DNA of 64,000 bases from Thermus parvatiensis (GCF_001535545.1 NZ_CP014141.1:310001-374000), one strand, 5' to 3'. Counted from the first letter of the stretch, positions 44,475 through 53,049 are shown. Notes: generated by a model from the letters alone, not told the origin. Program-made: numbers and translations.

Positions 44475-44504
44475 AGCCTAGGGGGAAGGCATCTAACGTG
44501 TCAA
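44475..44504 (-). promoter_or_regulatory. Promoter of lysJ
   Basis: TTGACA (44504-44499), 18-bp spacer, TAGGCT (44480-44475) on the minus strand. The mRNA leader would be about 90 nt and include the leader frame and hairpin. Confidence 0.7.
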
Positions 44505-44529
44505 CTGCGGCCCCGGATAGTATGGATTT

Positions 44530-45345
44530 ATGCGAAGGTGGGCAGTGTTACTCCTCTTGCTGGCCGTGGCCCAGGCCCAGTCCTTCTTCAGCTTGAGCGC
44601 GGTGGACAAGAGCGTCTTCGGTTTCGGCCAGGCCCTCCCCGCTGGGCTGTGGTGGCGGGTGGGGGTGGACCACAACCTGGAGGCGAGCGCCCACCTTTAC
44701 CTGCGCCGGGAAGGGCTTACCAATCCCCTCTTTCCCCGTTTGGGCTTTATGGGGCTCGGCCTCCCCGGGGCCTACTACCTGGGGCTTGGGGTGGAGGTGG
44801 GGTCTGACGGGAGGCGCGTTTCCGGCCTCGTGGGCCTCGAGGCCTTCCTGGGCGAGGGCTTTGCGGTCTTCCTGGAGGGCATGGGCCCGGTCCTAGACGT
44901 CGGCGGGGCTCACTTCGGGGTGGGCCTTCGCTACTACCTTTCCGGGCGGGAGGCCTTCACGCCCGTCTTTGACCCCGAGCGCCGCTTCCGCCTGTACGTG
45001 CCCATCCCTACCGGCAGGCCCGTGGTCGCGGCCCTGGCCTACGAGGAGGAAGGCTACGCCCTTTGGCTTGGCGGCTGGGCCTTCTTTCTTTTTGGGGCCC
45101 TCTGGCCCGCTTTGGGCGCCCACGCCTACCTGGGGGACGCCTTCTTCGGCCTGGGGACGGGCTACCGGCCGGGGGACACCTGGGTGGCCTTCCCCTACCT
45201 GGGCTACCGCTTCCGTCTGGGAGAGGGGATGGAGAGCCAGCTCCGGCTGCAGGCCCCCTTCCGGTTTTCGGCGGAGCGGGGCTTGGAAGACTTCTTTGGC
45301 CTCGTGTTTAACCTCCTGGACTTTACCCTGGTCTTTCCCCTGTAG
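44530..45345 (+). CDS. Exported protein, probable outer-membrane beta-barrel, unknown
   Basis: 271 residues. Signal peptide MRRWAVLLLLLAVAQAQ. The rest alternates hydrophobic and polar residues with many aromatics and Gly (WWRVGVDHNLEASAHLYLRRE, GAYYLGLGVEVGS, VAFPYLGYRFRLGEGMESQLRLQAPF), as in outer membrane barrels, and ends in LVFPL. No family recognised. TAGTAT lies 6 nt before the ATG (leaderless). Confidence 0.65.
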   Translation: MRRWAVLLLLLAVAQAQSFFSLSAVDKSVFGFGQALPAGLWWRVGVDHNLEASAHLYLRREGLTNPLFPRLGFMGLGLPGAYYLGLGVEVGSDGRRVSGLVGLEAFLGEGFAVFLEGMGPVLDVGGAHFGVGLRYYLSGREAFTPVFDPERRFRLYVPIPTGRPVVAALAYEEEGYALWLGGWAFFLFGALWPALGAHAYLGDAFFGLGTGYRPGDTWVAFPYLGYRFRLGEGMESQLRLQAPFRFSAERGLEDFFGLVFNLLDFTLVFPL

Positions 45346-45379
45346 GGGCGGGGCGGCTGCAGGGTCCGTTTGGCGCACG

Positions 45380-45440
45380 TTGATTGAGCATATCATTAGC
45401 ATATGTGCTATCCTTATATTTGATAAGGGGGTATCCCCTT
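45380..45440. promoter_or_regulatory. AT-rich regulatory region before the glycan operon
   Basis: This is the most AT-rich stretch in the window. It contains the direct repeat AGCATAT at 45387-45393 and 45398-45404 (11-bp period), the near-palindrome AGCATATGTGCT (45398-45409), TATATT (45415-45420), and the inverted repeat AAGGGG-GTAT-CCCCTT (45425-45440). It looks like a regulated promoter with operator sites, but I cannot assign the factor. Confidence 0.5.
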
Positions 45441-45460
45441 GAACGGACCGGAGGTCGGGC

Positions 45461-46606
45461 ATGCTGACCCTAGTGGGCACCTATCCTCCTATCCGCTGCG
45501 GCATCGCCACCTTCAACCGCGACCTGCGGGAGGCCCTCTTGCGGGAAGGGGTGCCTTCCCAGGTGGCGGTGGTGGCCCACCCCGAGGAGGTGAGCCTGCC
45601 CTTCCCTGAGGAGGTGGTCCGGGTGGTGGCCAAGGAGGACCGGGAGGGGTACAGGGCCTTGGCGTGCCTCCTCCGGGGGCCGGTGATCCTCCAGCACGAG
45701 TACGGGCTTTACGGCGGGAAGTGGGGCGACTACGTCCTGGACCTCCTCGAGGCCCAAGGCCCCAAGCTGGTGGTCCTCCACACCCTCCTCCAGGCCCCGC
45801 CTCCCGGGCTCGGCGAGGTGGACCTCCGCTACATGCAGGGCCTTCTCCGGGCCATGGCCGAGAGGGCCCAGGCCTTCGTCGCCCTCCACCCGGAAGGGGA
45901 AGGCCTCCTGCGGGCCCTGGGGGTGCGGATCCCCGTGGCCCACATCCCGCACGGGGTCCCCGATCTTCCGCGGCCCCCTAAGGAGGCCTTGAAGCGGGCC
46001 TTGGGGCTGGAGGGCGCCTTCCTCCTCTTCACCTACGGCCTCCTCGGGCCCGGCAAGGGGCTGGAGTTCGCCCTGAGGGTGCTCGCCCGCGTCCTGCCCC
46101 ACAACCCTAGGGTCCGCTACCTGGTGGCGGGGAGGCTCCACCCCAACCTGGAGCGGCACGAGGGGCGGCGGTATCTGGAGCGTGTGCGGGAAATGGCCGA
46201 GGCCCTGGGGGTGGGGGAGGCCTTTCTCCTGCGGGAGGGGTACCTCTCCGAGGAGGAGCTCTACCGCCTGGCGGGGGCGGCGGACCTCTTCCTCCTGCCC
46301 TACCCCAACCTGGAGCAGGTTTCCTCCGGGACCCTCTCCTACGCCCTGGCCCTGGGCAAGGCCGTCCTCTCCACCCCCTTCCGGCACGCCCGCGCCGCCC
46401 TCGCCGCGGGCCGGGGGGTCCTGCTTCCCCTGGAGGAGGAGGCCTGGGCCCAGGCGGTCTTGGCCCTCGCGGAAAACCCCGAGCGCCTAAGGGAGATGGA
46501 GGAGCGGGCCTACGCTTACGCCCGGGACTTCACCTGGCCCAGGGTGGCCCGGGCCTACCGGCGGCTCTTGGAGGAGGTGGCGGATGTTCGGCCTCGGGTG
46601 GCTTAG
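45461..46606 (+). CDS. GT4-type glycosyltransferase
   Basis: 381 residues, GT-B fold. N-terminal GTYPPIRCGIATFNRDLREALL, middle VAHIPHGVPD, then FLLFTYGLLGPGKGLEFALRVLARV, YLVAGRLHPNLERHEGRRYLE, and donor site FLLPYPNLEQVSSGTLSYALALGKAV. Acceptor and sugar are unknown; the following manC suggests a GDP-mannose donor. It overlaps the next gene by 23 nt. Confidence 0.85.
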   Translation: MLTLVGTYPPIRCGIATFNRDLREALLREGVPSQVAVVAHPEEVSLPFPEEVVRVVAKEDREGYRALACLLRGPVILQHEYGLYGGKWGDYVLDLLEAQGPKLVVLHTLLQAPPPGLGEVDLRYMQGLLRAMAERAQAFVALHPEGEGLLRALGVRIPVAHIPHGVPDLPRPPKEALKRALGLEGAFLLFTYGLLGPGKGLEFALRVLARVLPHNPRVRYLVAGRLHPNLERHEGRRYLERVREMAEALGVGEAFLLREGYLSEEELYRLAGAADLFLLPYPNLEQVSSGTLSYALALGKAVLSTPFRHARAALAAGRGVLLPLEEEAWAQAVLALAENPERLREMEERAYAYARDFTWPRVARAYRRLLEEVADVRPRVA

Positions 46607-47606
46607 GGCCCTGACCGACGCCCGGGGGCTTCTGGAGCACGCCCACCACGGGGTGCCCAGGCTCGGCGAGGGGTACACCACGGACGACAACGCCCGGGCC
46701 CTCCTCTACCTCAGCCTCCTCCCCGAGGGGGCCCGGGACGAGGGGCTCGTGCGGACCTACCTCGCCTTCCTCCTCCACATGCAGAAGGAGGACGGCCGCT
46801 TCCGGAACGGCCTCACCCTGGACGGCCGCTTTGAGGACGAGGGGGAGGCGGAGGACCCCACGGGCCGGGCCGTCCTCGCCCTCGCCGCCGCCCAGAGGCT
46901 TCCTCCCCCCTACGCGGGCCCTGCCCGGGAGGCCCTTCTCCGGGCCCTTCCCGCCCTCGAGGGCTTCACCTCCTTGAGGGGGCGGGCCTACGCCCTCCTC
47001 GGGCTTCTCGCCTTGCCCAAGGAGCCCTTCCTCGAGGCGGCCGAGGCCCTGGGGGAGGGGCTCCTTCGCGCCTTCCGGGAGGCCGAGCCCGCCTGGCCCT
47101 ACCCCGGCCCCCTCACCTACGCCAACCACCGCCCCGTGGAGGCCCTGTACGCCTACGGCCTCGCCTTCCGCCGCCGAGAGGCGGTGGCCCTGGCCCGGAG
47201 GGCCCTCGCCTTCCTCAAGGAGCACTACTTCACCCCGGGGGAGGAGGGCCTCTTCTTTGACCCCGTGGGCAACCGCTTCATGGAGCGGGGAGGGGAGAAG
47301 CCCCTCTTTGACCAGCAGCCCATTGAGGCCAAGTGCGCCCTCCTCGCCCACCTGCGCTTCGGGGAGCGGGTCCTCGCCGAGGTGGCCTTCCTCTGGTTCC
47401 ACGGGCGGAACCGCCTCCGTGCCCCCCTGGTGGACGCCTTCGGCCCCATGGACGGCCTCACCCCCCACGGCCCCAACCAAAACCGCGGGGCGGAGGCCCT
47501 CCTCGCCTACCTCCTCGCCTGGCAGGCCCTGGTCCAGGGGGTCTTCCCCCAGGTGGACGAGGGCGTGGCCCTGGGGCGGGTCTTCGCCTTGGGAGGGCGG
47601 CCGTGA
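46584..47606 (+). CDS. Putative (alpha/alpha)-barrel glycan-processing protein
   Basis: 340 residues, helical, with repeated aromatic and acidic pairs: GYTTDDNARALLYLSLL, AEDPTGRAVLALA, PGPLTYANHRPVEALYAYG, DAFGPMDGLTPHGPNQNRGAEALLAYLLAW. Such proteins of alpha/alpha toroid fold lie between GT4 genes in several thermophiles. Whether it is a glycoside hydrolase or phosphorylase is not clear from sequence. Confidence 0.6.
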   Translation: MFGLGWLRALTDARGLLEHAHHGVPRLGEGYTTDDNARALLYLSLLPEGARDEGLVRTYLAFLLHMQKEDGRFRNGLTLDGRFEDEGEAEDPTGRAVLALAAAQRLPPPYAGPAREALLRALPALEGFTSLRGRAYALLGLLALPKEPFLEAAEALGEGLLRAFREAEPAWPYPGPLTYANHRPVEALYAYGLAFRRREAVALARRALAFLKEHYFTPGEEGLFFDPVGNRFMERGGEKPLFDQQPIEAKCALLAHLRFGERVLAEVAFLWFHGRNRLRAPLVDAFGPMDGLTPHGPNQNRGAEALLAYLLAWQALVQGVFPQVDEGVALGRVFALGGRP

Positions 47607-48613
47607 GGGTGGCCATGCTGGCCCCCATCGCCTGGCGGGTTCCCCCCAGGCGGTACGGACCCTGGGAACAGGTGGTCTACGACCTCACCGAGGCCCTTCT
47701 GGACCTCGGGGTGGAGGTGGTCCTCTACGCCACCTGCGACGCCGAGACCCGGGCGCCTCTGCGGTGCACCGCGGCGAAGCCCCTTTGGGAGGACCCGGAG
47801 GCCGACTGGAAGGTGGAGGAGTTCCTCCACATCGCCCGCGCCATGGAGGAGGCGGGGGAGTTTGACCTGGTCCACAACCACTACGACTTCATGCCCCTCT
47901 ACTTCACCCCCTTTGTGAAGGTCCCGGTCCTCACCACCATCCACGGCTTCTCCAGCGAGAAGATCAAGAAGGTCTACCGCCGCTATGCCGCCCTACCCCA
48001 CGTCCACTACGTGGCCATTTCCGAGGCGGACAAGGACCCGGGCCTTCCTTACCTGGGGGTCGTCCACCACGGGGTGGACCCGCGGCGCTTCCGGGTGGGG
48101 GAGGGGGGGAGGCACCTCCTCGTCCTCTCCCGCATCCACCCGGATAAGGGCATCCGGGAGGCCATCCTCTTCGCCCGAAAGTCGCGCCTTCCCTTGAAGA
48201 TCGCCGGGCCCATCCAGGACGAGGCCTACTTCCAAAACGAGGTGGCCCCCCTGCTCGGGGAAGGGGTGGAGTTCCTGGGCCCCGTGGACCCCGAGACCCG
48301 GCAGACCCTCTTGGATGGGGCCATCGCCCTCCTCCACTTTGTAAACTTCAAGGAGCCCTTCGGCCTTGCTCCGGTGGAGGCCATGATGAGCGGCGTCCCC
48401 GTCCTGGCAAGGCCCCTAGGGGCCCTCCCCGAGACGGTGCGCCACGGGGAGACGGGGTTTCTGGTGAGGGACTGGGAGGAGGCCTTGGAGTACCTGGAGG
48501 CCGTGAGGCGCCTGGACCGCTGGGCCATCCGTCGCTACGCGGAGGCCTGCTTCTCCCGGGAACGCATGGCCCGGGACTACCTGGGGCTTTACCGAAAGGT
48601 GGTGGGAGCGTGA
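47603..48613 (+). CDS. GT4-type glycosyltransferase
   Basis: 336 residues, GTG start overlapping the preceding stop. GT-B motifs: MLAPIAWRVPPRRYGPWEQVVYDLTEAL, DLVHNHYDFMPLYF, VLTTIHGFSSEKIKKVY, VVHHGVDPRRFRVG, LVLSRIHPDKGIREAI, and ALLHFVNFKEPFGLAPVEAMMSGVPVLARPLGALPETV. The sugar is unknown; probably mannosyl because manC follows with a 4-nt overlap. Confidence 0.88.
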   Translation: MRVAMLAPIAWRVPPRRYGPWEQVVYDLTEALLDLGVEVVLYATCDAETRAPLRCTAAKPLWEDPEADWKVEEFLHIARAMEEAGEFDLVHNHYDFMPLYFTPFVKVPVLTTIHGFSSEKIKKVYRRYAALPHVHYVAISEADKDPGLPYLGVVHHGVDPRRFRVGEGGRHLLVLSRIHPDKGIREAILFARKSRLPLKIAGPIQDEAYFQNEVAPLLGEGVEFLGPVDPETRQTLLDGAIALLHFVNFKEPFGLAPVEAMMSGVPVLARPLGALPETVRHGETGFLVRDWEEALEYLEAVRRLDRWAIRRYAEACFSRERMARDYLGLYRKVVGA

Positions 48614-49623
48614 AGACCTACGCCCTGGTGATGGCGGGCGGACGCGGGGAGAGGCTTTGGCCCCTCTCCCGGGAGGACCGCCCCAAGCCCTTTCTGCCCC
48701 TCTTTGAGGGGAAGACCCTCCTCGAGGCCACCCTGGAGCGCCTCGCCCCCCTCGTGCCTCCAGAGCGCACCTTCCTTGCCGTGCGCCGGGACCAGGAGGC
48801 GGTGGCCCGTCCCTATGCGGACGGGATCCGGCTCCTCCTGGAGCCCTTGGGCCGGGACACCGCGGGGGCGGTGCTCTTAGGGGTGGCCGAGGCCCTGAAG
48901 GAGGGGGCCGAGCGGCTCCTCGTCCTCCCCGCCGACCACTACGTGGGGGACGACGAGGCCTACCGGGAGGCCTTGGCCACCATGCTGGAGGCGGCGGAGG
49001 AGGGCTTTGTGGTGGCCCTGGGCCTGAGGCCCACCCGTCCGGAGACGGAGTACGGCTACATCCGCCTGGGGCCCAGGGAGGGGGCCTGGTACCGGGGGGA
49101 GGGGTTCGTGGAGAAGCCCTCCTACGAGAGGGCCCTGGAGTACATCCGCAAGGGCTACGTCTGGAACGGCGGGGTCTTCGCCTTCGCCCCCGCCACCATG
49201 GCCGAGCTCTTCCGGCGCCACCTCCCAAGCCACCACCAGGCCCTGGAGCGCCTCCTCGCCGGGGCCTCCCTGGAGGAGGTGTACGCCGGCCTCCCCAAGA
49301 TCTCCATTGACTACGGGGTGATGGAGAAGGCGGAGAGGGTGCGGGTGGTCCTCGGCCGCTTCCCCTGGGACGATGTGGGGAACTGGCGGGCGCTGGAGCG
49401 GGTCTTCTCCCAGGACCCCCACGAGAACGTGGTCCTGGGGGAGGGGCGGCACGTGGCCCTGGACACCTTCGGGTGCGTGGTCTACGCCGACCGGGGCGTG
49501 GTGGCCACCCTGGGGGTTTCCGGGCTGGTGGTGGCCAAGGTGGGGGACGAGGTCCTGGTGGTGCCCAAGGACCGGGCCCGGGAAGTGCGGGAGGTGGTGA
49601 AACGCCTCGAGGCCCAGGAATGA
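48610..49623 (+). CDS. manC: Mannose-1-phosphate guanylyltransferase
   Basis: 337 residues, without the C-terminal isomerase domain of bifunctional ManC. It makes GDP-mannose. Motifs: LVMAGGRGERLWPLSREDRPKPFLPLF, VLPADHYVGDDEAY, TEYGYIRLG, FVEKPSYERALEYI, YVWNGGVFAF and SIDYGVMEKA, FPWDDVGNW. It supplies the donor for the two glycosyltransferases before it. Confidence 0.93.
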   Translation: MKTYALVMAGGRGERLWPLSREDRPKPFLPLFEGKTLLEATLERLAPLVPPERTFLAVRRDQEAVARPYADGIRLLLEPLGRDTAGAVLLGVAEALKEGAERLLVLPADHYVGDDEAYREALATMLEAAEEGFVVALGLRPTRPETEYGYIRLGPREGAWYRGEGFVEKPSYERALEYIRKGYVWNGGVFAFAPATMAELFRRHLPSHHQALERLLAGASLEEVYAGLPKISIDYGVMEKAERVRVVLGRFPWDDVGNWRALERVFSQDPHENVVLGEGRHVALDTFGCVVYADRGVVATLGVSGLVVAKVGDEVLVVPKDRAREVREVVKRLEAQE

Positions 49624-50099
49624 CGGCCTACGTGGCCTTGGGCTCCAACCTCGGGGACCGCGCGGCCTACCTCTTGGAGGGGCTTTCCCGGCTCTCCCGC
49701 CTCCCCGAAACCCGCCTCCTCCGCCTCTCCTCCCTCTACGAGACCGAGCCTTTAGGCCCGCCCCAGCCCCTCTACCTGAACCTGGTGGCCGAGGTGGAGA
49801 CGGCCCTTCCCCCCAGGGGCCTCCTCGAGGCCATGCTCGCCATAGAGCGGGCCTTGGGGCGGGAGCGCAGGAAGCGCTACGGCCCCAGGACCCTGGACCT
49901 GGACCTTCTCCTTTACGGGGACATGGTCCTGGAGGAGGAAGGCCTGGTGCTGCCCCACCCCAGGCTCCACGAGCGGGCCTTCGTCCTCGTGCCCCTTTGC
50001 GACCTCGTTCCTGAGGGGCGGCACCCCCTTTTGGGGAAGACCTTTGCCGAGCTCCTCGCGGGCCTAGACCCTTCTGGGGTCCGGCCCTATGTGGTATAG
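49620..50099 (+). CDS. folK: 2-amino-4-hydroxy-6-hydroxymethyldihydropteridine diphosphokinase
   Basis: 159 residues. FolK transfers pyrophosphate from ATP in folate synthesis. Signatures: VALGSNLGDRAAYL, SSLYETEPLGPPQPLYLNLVAEVET, and RRKRYGPRTLDLDLLLYGD with PHPRLHERAFVLVPL. ATGA overlap with manC. Confidence 0.95.
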   Translation: MTAYVALGSNLGDRAAYLLEGLSRLSRLPETRLLRLSSLYETEPLGPPQPLYLNLVAEVETALPPRGLLEAMLAIERALGRERRKRYGPRTLDLDLLLYGDMVLEEEGLVLPHPRLHERAFVLVPLCDLVPEGRHPLLGKTFAELLAGLDPSGVRPYVV

Positions 50100-50100
50100 T
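50072..50100 (+). promoter_or_regulatory. Promoter of the S1-domain gene
   Basis: TTCTGG (50072-50077), 17-bp spacer, TATAGT (50095-50100) at the end of folK. A 40-nt leader with AGGAGAAGG leads to GTG 50140. Confidence 0.6.
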
Positions 50101-50139
50101 GGGGGCACCGCGGGTGGATTCCGCGCGAGGAGAAGGAAC

Positions 50140-50516
50140 GTGGAACTAGAAGCAGGAACCGTTGTGGAAGGCCGCGTGGTGCGGGTGGTGAGCTTTGGCG
50201 CGTTCGTGGAGCTTGCGGGGGGGAGCAGGGCCTGGTCCACATCTCCCAGATCGCCCACGAGTACGTGACGAACGTCCGGGACTACCTCAACGAGGGGGAT
50301 ATCGTCCAGGTCCTGATTAAAGGGCGGGACGCCAAGGGGCGGCTGGACCTCTCCATCAAGGACCTGACCCCGGCCCCCGAAGGGGGCGCGCCCCCGCCCA
50401 GGCCCAGGCGGCTTCCCAAACAATCCCCCGAGTTTGAGAACAAGCTCAAGAGCTTTCTCCGGGGCACCGGAGGGTTTGGGGGCAAGGGCAAAAAGGGCGG
50501 CCGGAAGAAGCGCTAA
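50140..50516 (+). CDS. S1 RNA-binding domain protein (one frame break)
   Basis: Restored length 125 residues. VELEAGTVVEGRVVRVVSFGAFVELAGGEQGLVHISQIAHEYVTNVRDYLNEGDIVQVLIKGRDAKGRLDLSIKDL is a complete S1 domain. The tail is basic and Gly-rich (GKGKKGGRKKR). It resembles YugI/GSP13-like general stress RNA-binding proteins. The G7 run at 50217-50223 must be 8. The GTG start has a good Shine-Dalgarno sequence. Confidence 0.88.
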
Positions 50517-50530
50517 AGGCCGAGGAAGGC

Positions 50531-50562
50531 GCCCCCGGGGCGTTGTCGTCCCCGGGGGTTTG
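50531..50562 (+). terminator. Intrinsic terminator after the S1-domain gene
   Basis: GCCCCCGGGG and CCCCGGGGG form a 9-bp stem around CGTTGTCGT, then TTT. The loop contains the -35 box of the trx promoter. Confidence 0.65.
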
Positions 50563-50571
50563 CCGTAGAGT
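50543..50571 (+). promoter_or_regulatory. Promoter of thioredoxin gene
   Basis: TTGTCG (50543-50548), 17-bp spacer, TAGAGT (50566-50571), 8 nt before the ATG (50580). Confidence 0.6.
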
Positions 50572-50579
50572 AGGGGGGT

Positions 50580-50912
50580 ATGGCGAAGCCCATTGAGGTG
50601 ACCGACCAGAACTTTGACGAGACCCTCGGCCAACACCCCTTGGTCCTGGTGGACTTCTGGGCGGAGTGGTGCGCCCCCTGCCGGATGATCGCCCCCATCC
50701 TGGAGGAGATCGCCAAAGAGTACGAGGGGAAGCTCTTGGTGGCCAAGCTGGACGTGGACGAGAACCCCAAGACCGCCATGCGCTACCGGGTGATGAGCAT
50801 CCCCACGGTGATCCTCTTCAAGGACGGCCAGCCGGTGGAGGTCCTGGTGGGGGCCCAGCCCAAGCGCAACTACCAGACTAAGATCGAGAAGCACCTGCCC
50901 GCCACCGCCTGA
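50580..50912 (+). CDS. trxA: Thioredoxin
   Basis: 110 residues. Redox site [10 protein letters not shown], with the cis-Pro region [19 protein letters not shown] in place of WCGPC is seen in a minority of thioredoxins and could shift the redox potential. It reduces disulfides in the cytosol. It lies 2 nt before plsX. Confidence 0.95.
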   Translation: MAKPIEVTDQNFDETLGQHPLVLVDFWAEWCAPCRMIAPILEEIAKEYEGKLLVAKLDVDENPKTAMRYRVMSIPTVILFKDGQPVEVLVGAQPKRNYQTKIEKHLPATA

Positions 50913-50914
50913 GG

Positions 50915-51895
50915 ATGCGCATCGCCCTGGACGCCATGGGGGGTGACCGGGCTCCCCAGGTGGTGGTGGCCGGGGCGGTGGCCGCGGCCCGGGAGGGGGT
51001 GGAGGTCCTCCTGGTGGGCGACGAGGCCCAGGTGCGGGCGGAGCTTGCCCGTTTGGGGGCCGACCTTCCCGTTTGGCACGCCCCGGACCACATCCGCATG
51101 GAGGAGGTGGCCACGGAGGTCCGCCGCCGCCCCCAGGCCTCCGTGAGGGTGGTCATGGAGCTTTTAAAGCGGGGCGAGGTCCAGGCGGTGGTCTCCATGG
51201 GCCATAGCGGGGCCACCCTGGCCGCCGCCCTCTTCGTCCTCGGGCGGGTTAAGGGGGTAGAAAGGCCCGCCCTCCTTGTGGAGTTCCCTAGCCTAAAGGG
51301 CCGCACCTTCCTCCTGGACGGCGGGGCCAACGCCGACTGCCGCCCTTCCTTCCTCGTCCAGTTCGCCGCCATGGGCTTGGCCTACGCTGAGGCGAGCGGG
51401 GCTTTGGCCCCAAGGGTGGGCCTCCTCTCCATCGGGGAGGAGGAGGGGAAGGGGAACGCCCTCGTCCAGGAGGCCTACCCCCTGCTCAAGGCTGCCTTAG
51501 GGGAGCGCTTCTACGGGAACGTGGAGGGGCGGGACATCTTCCTCGGGACCACGGAGGTGGTGGTCACCGATGGGTTCACGGGCAACGTGGTCTTGAAGCT
51601 CGCCGAGGGGGAGGCCAAGGTCCTCCTCACCTGGATTAAGGAGGCCTTGACCTCCTCCTTCCGGGCGCGCCTTGGGGCCCTTTTGGTCCGGGAGGCCCTC
51701 GCCCGGGTGAAAGCCCGGGTGGACCCCGCCCAGTACGGGGCCATGCCCCTCTTGGGCGTGGAGGGCGCGGTCTTCATCGGGCATGGCTCCGCCGACGCCC
51801 TCGCCGTGAAAAACGCCCTCCTCCGGGCCAAGGCCCTGGTGGAGGCGGGCCTTCTGGAGCGGGTGCGGCAAAAGCTTTCTGCCCTACACGTCTAG
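50915..51895 (+). CDS. plsX: Phosphate acyltransferase PlsX
   Basis: 326 residues. PlsX makes acyl-phosphate from acyl-ACP for phospholipid synthesis. MRIALDAMGGDRAPQVVVAGAV, AVVSMGHSGATLAAALF, FLLDGGANADCRPSFLVQFA, LLSIGEEEGKGNALVQEA and FYGNVEGRDIFLGTTEVVVTDGFTGNVVLK are family marks. Its end overlaps the convergent archease gene by 12 nt. Confidence 0.96.
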   Translation: MRIALDAMGGDRAPQVVVAGAVAAAREGVEVLLVGDEAQVRAELARLGADLPVWHAPDHIRMEEVATEVRRRPQASVRVVMELLKRGEVQAVVSMGHSGATLAAALFVLGRVKGVERPALLVEFPSLKGRTFLLDGGANADCRPSFLVQFAAMGLAYAEASGALAPRVGLLSIGEEEGKGNALVQEAYPLLKAALGERFYGNVEGRDIFLGTTEVVVTDGFTGNVVLKLAEGEAKVLLTWIKEALTSSFRARLGALLVREALARVKARVDPAQYGAMPLLGVEGAVFIGHGSADALAVKNALLRAKALVEAGLLERVRQKLSALHV

Positions 51896-52303
51896 GATGA
51901 CCCGGGCCTTCCAGCGGCCGTCCTCCTTACGGACGGAGAGGCCGTGGAAGGTGGCGCTCTTAACCTCCCCCTGAAAGCCGAAACCCTCCTGGAAGGGTTC
52001 GCCGAAGAGGGTGGCGGTGAGGCGGTACCCGCCCTCTTCCTCCTCCACCCGGATGCGGGCCCTTCCCGGGACAAAGCCTTTGGTCTGGATCAGGTAGATC
52101 AGCTCGTTGAGGAAGCGGACGAGAAGGGTTTCCAGGTCCTCGGCGAAAAGCCTTAGGCGCCGCCGCTTCCTGCCCCCTTGGGGAGGGGCGGTGAACATCA
52201 CGTCTAGAAGGCCCTTCAGGGCCGCCTGAAAGAGCTCCTCCAGGCTTTGGGCCTCGAGGGCAAACCCCACGTCGGCGGTGTGGTCCAAAGGCTTCACCAC
52301 CAC
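51884..52303 (-). CDS. Archease (RtcB activator)
   Basis: 139 residues. VKPLDHTADVGFALEAQSLEELFQAALKGLLDVMF is the archease signature with metal-binding Asp residues; the C-terminus VKSATFHGLSVRKEDGRWKARVILDV is typical. Archease speeds guanylylation of RtcB, whose gene lies 35 kb away at 13617-16492. It shares 10 nt with the PIG-L gene. Confidence 0.93.
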   Translation of the reverse strand: MVVKPLDHTADVGFALEAQSLEELFQAALKGLLDVMFTAPPQGGRKRRRLRLFAEDLETLLVRFLNELIYLIQTKGFVPGRARIRVEEEEGGYRLTATLFGEPFQEGFGFQGEVKSATFHGLSVRKEDGRWKARVILDV

Positions 52304-52959
52304 GGCCCCTCCCGAAGATCCGAAGCGCCCGGCAGGTGGAAGGTCTCGGTCCAGAGGCGCTCGGGGAACAGCTCCAGGAACTTCAGCACGGAGAGGGCCT
52401 GGGTCCTGTGCTGGGCGATGGCCCGGAGCTTCCGCGCCAAGACCCTCTCGGGGAGGCGGAGGCGGTGGGTCACGGGCCAGGGCCCGTCGGGTCTAACGAA
52501 GTAAACCACCTGGGCGAGGCCTTGAGCGGCCTTTCGGGCGTAGCGGCTTGCCGCCACGTGGTCGGGGTGGCCGTTGATCCCATCCGGGGGGAAGGTGAGG
52601 ACGAAGCGGGGACGAAGACGGAAAAGCCGCGTCTTGATCGCCTCCACCGCCTCGGGGTGGTCGGCAAGGCCCCGGCCCGTGGCCGGCCCCCGCTCCCCTT
52701 GGGCGCCCTCGGGGAGGGCGTTGGGGTAGTCCAGCACCTCGAGGTAGTCCACCTGGAGGATGTCCGCAGCCCGCTTTAACTCCTCCATGCGCACCCGGGG
52801 CAGCTCTTCTGGGGGACAAAGGCCAAGGGTCCTCCCGGCCTCCCCTTGGGTCAGGGTGAGGACCCCGGTTTTAAGCCCCGCTTCCTTGGCGAGGAGGAGG
52901 GCTCCGCCTGCGCCGAAGCTCTCGTCGTCCGGGTGGGGCACCACCACGAGGAGGTCCAT
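52294..52959 (-). CDS. PIG-L/LmbE family deacetylase (BshB-like)
   Basis: 221 residues from ATG 52959. Zinc motifs: VVPHPDDESFGAGG at the N-terminus and INGHPDHVAASRYARKAA (HPDH). Family enzymes remove acetyl from N-acetylglucosaminyl compounds; in bacillithiol producers this is BshB, and Thermus is thought to make bacillithiol. The exact substrate here is inferred only. Operon with archease. Confidence 0.85.
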   Translation of the reverse strand: MDLLVVVPHPDDESFGAGGALLLAKEAGLKTGVLTLTQGEAGRTLGLCPPEELPRVRMEELKRAADILQVDYLEVLDYPNALPEGAQGERGPATGRGLADHPEAVEAIKTRLFRLRPRFVLTFPPDGINGHPDHVAASRYARKAAQGLAQVVYFVRPDGPWPVTHRLRLPERVLARKLRAIAQHRTQALSVLKFLELFPERLWTETFHLPGASDLREGPWW

Positions 52960-52968
52960 GCCCCCATC

Positions 52969-52997
52969 TTGACAGAAGGAGGGGGGCTTGGTAGATT
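52969..52997 (+). promoter_or_regulatory. 16S rRNA promoter
   Basis: TTGACA (52969-52974), 17-bp spacer, TAGATT (52992-52997). It lies about 90 nt before mature 16S and is divergent from the PIG-L gene. Confidence 0.85.
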
Positions 52998-53028
52998 CAT
53001 AGTTGCGCCGGCAGGGCCGGCGGGGGAT

Positions 53029-53049
53029 CTTGAAAGCGCGGGAACAGGC
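53029..53049 (+). other. 16S processing stem, leader strand
   Basis: This 21-nt segment is the exact reverse complement of 54623-54643 behind the 16S gene. Together they form the long stem cut by RNase III in pre-rRNA. The pairing continues imperfectly through GCCGGC-rich flanks. Confidence 0.85.
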
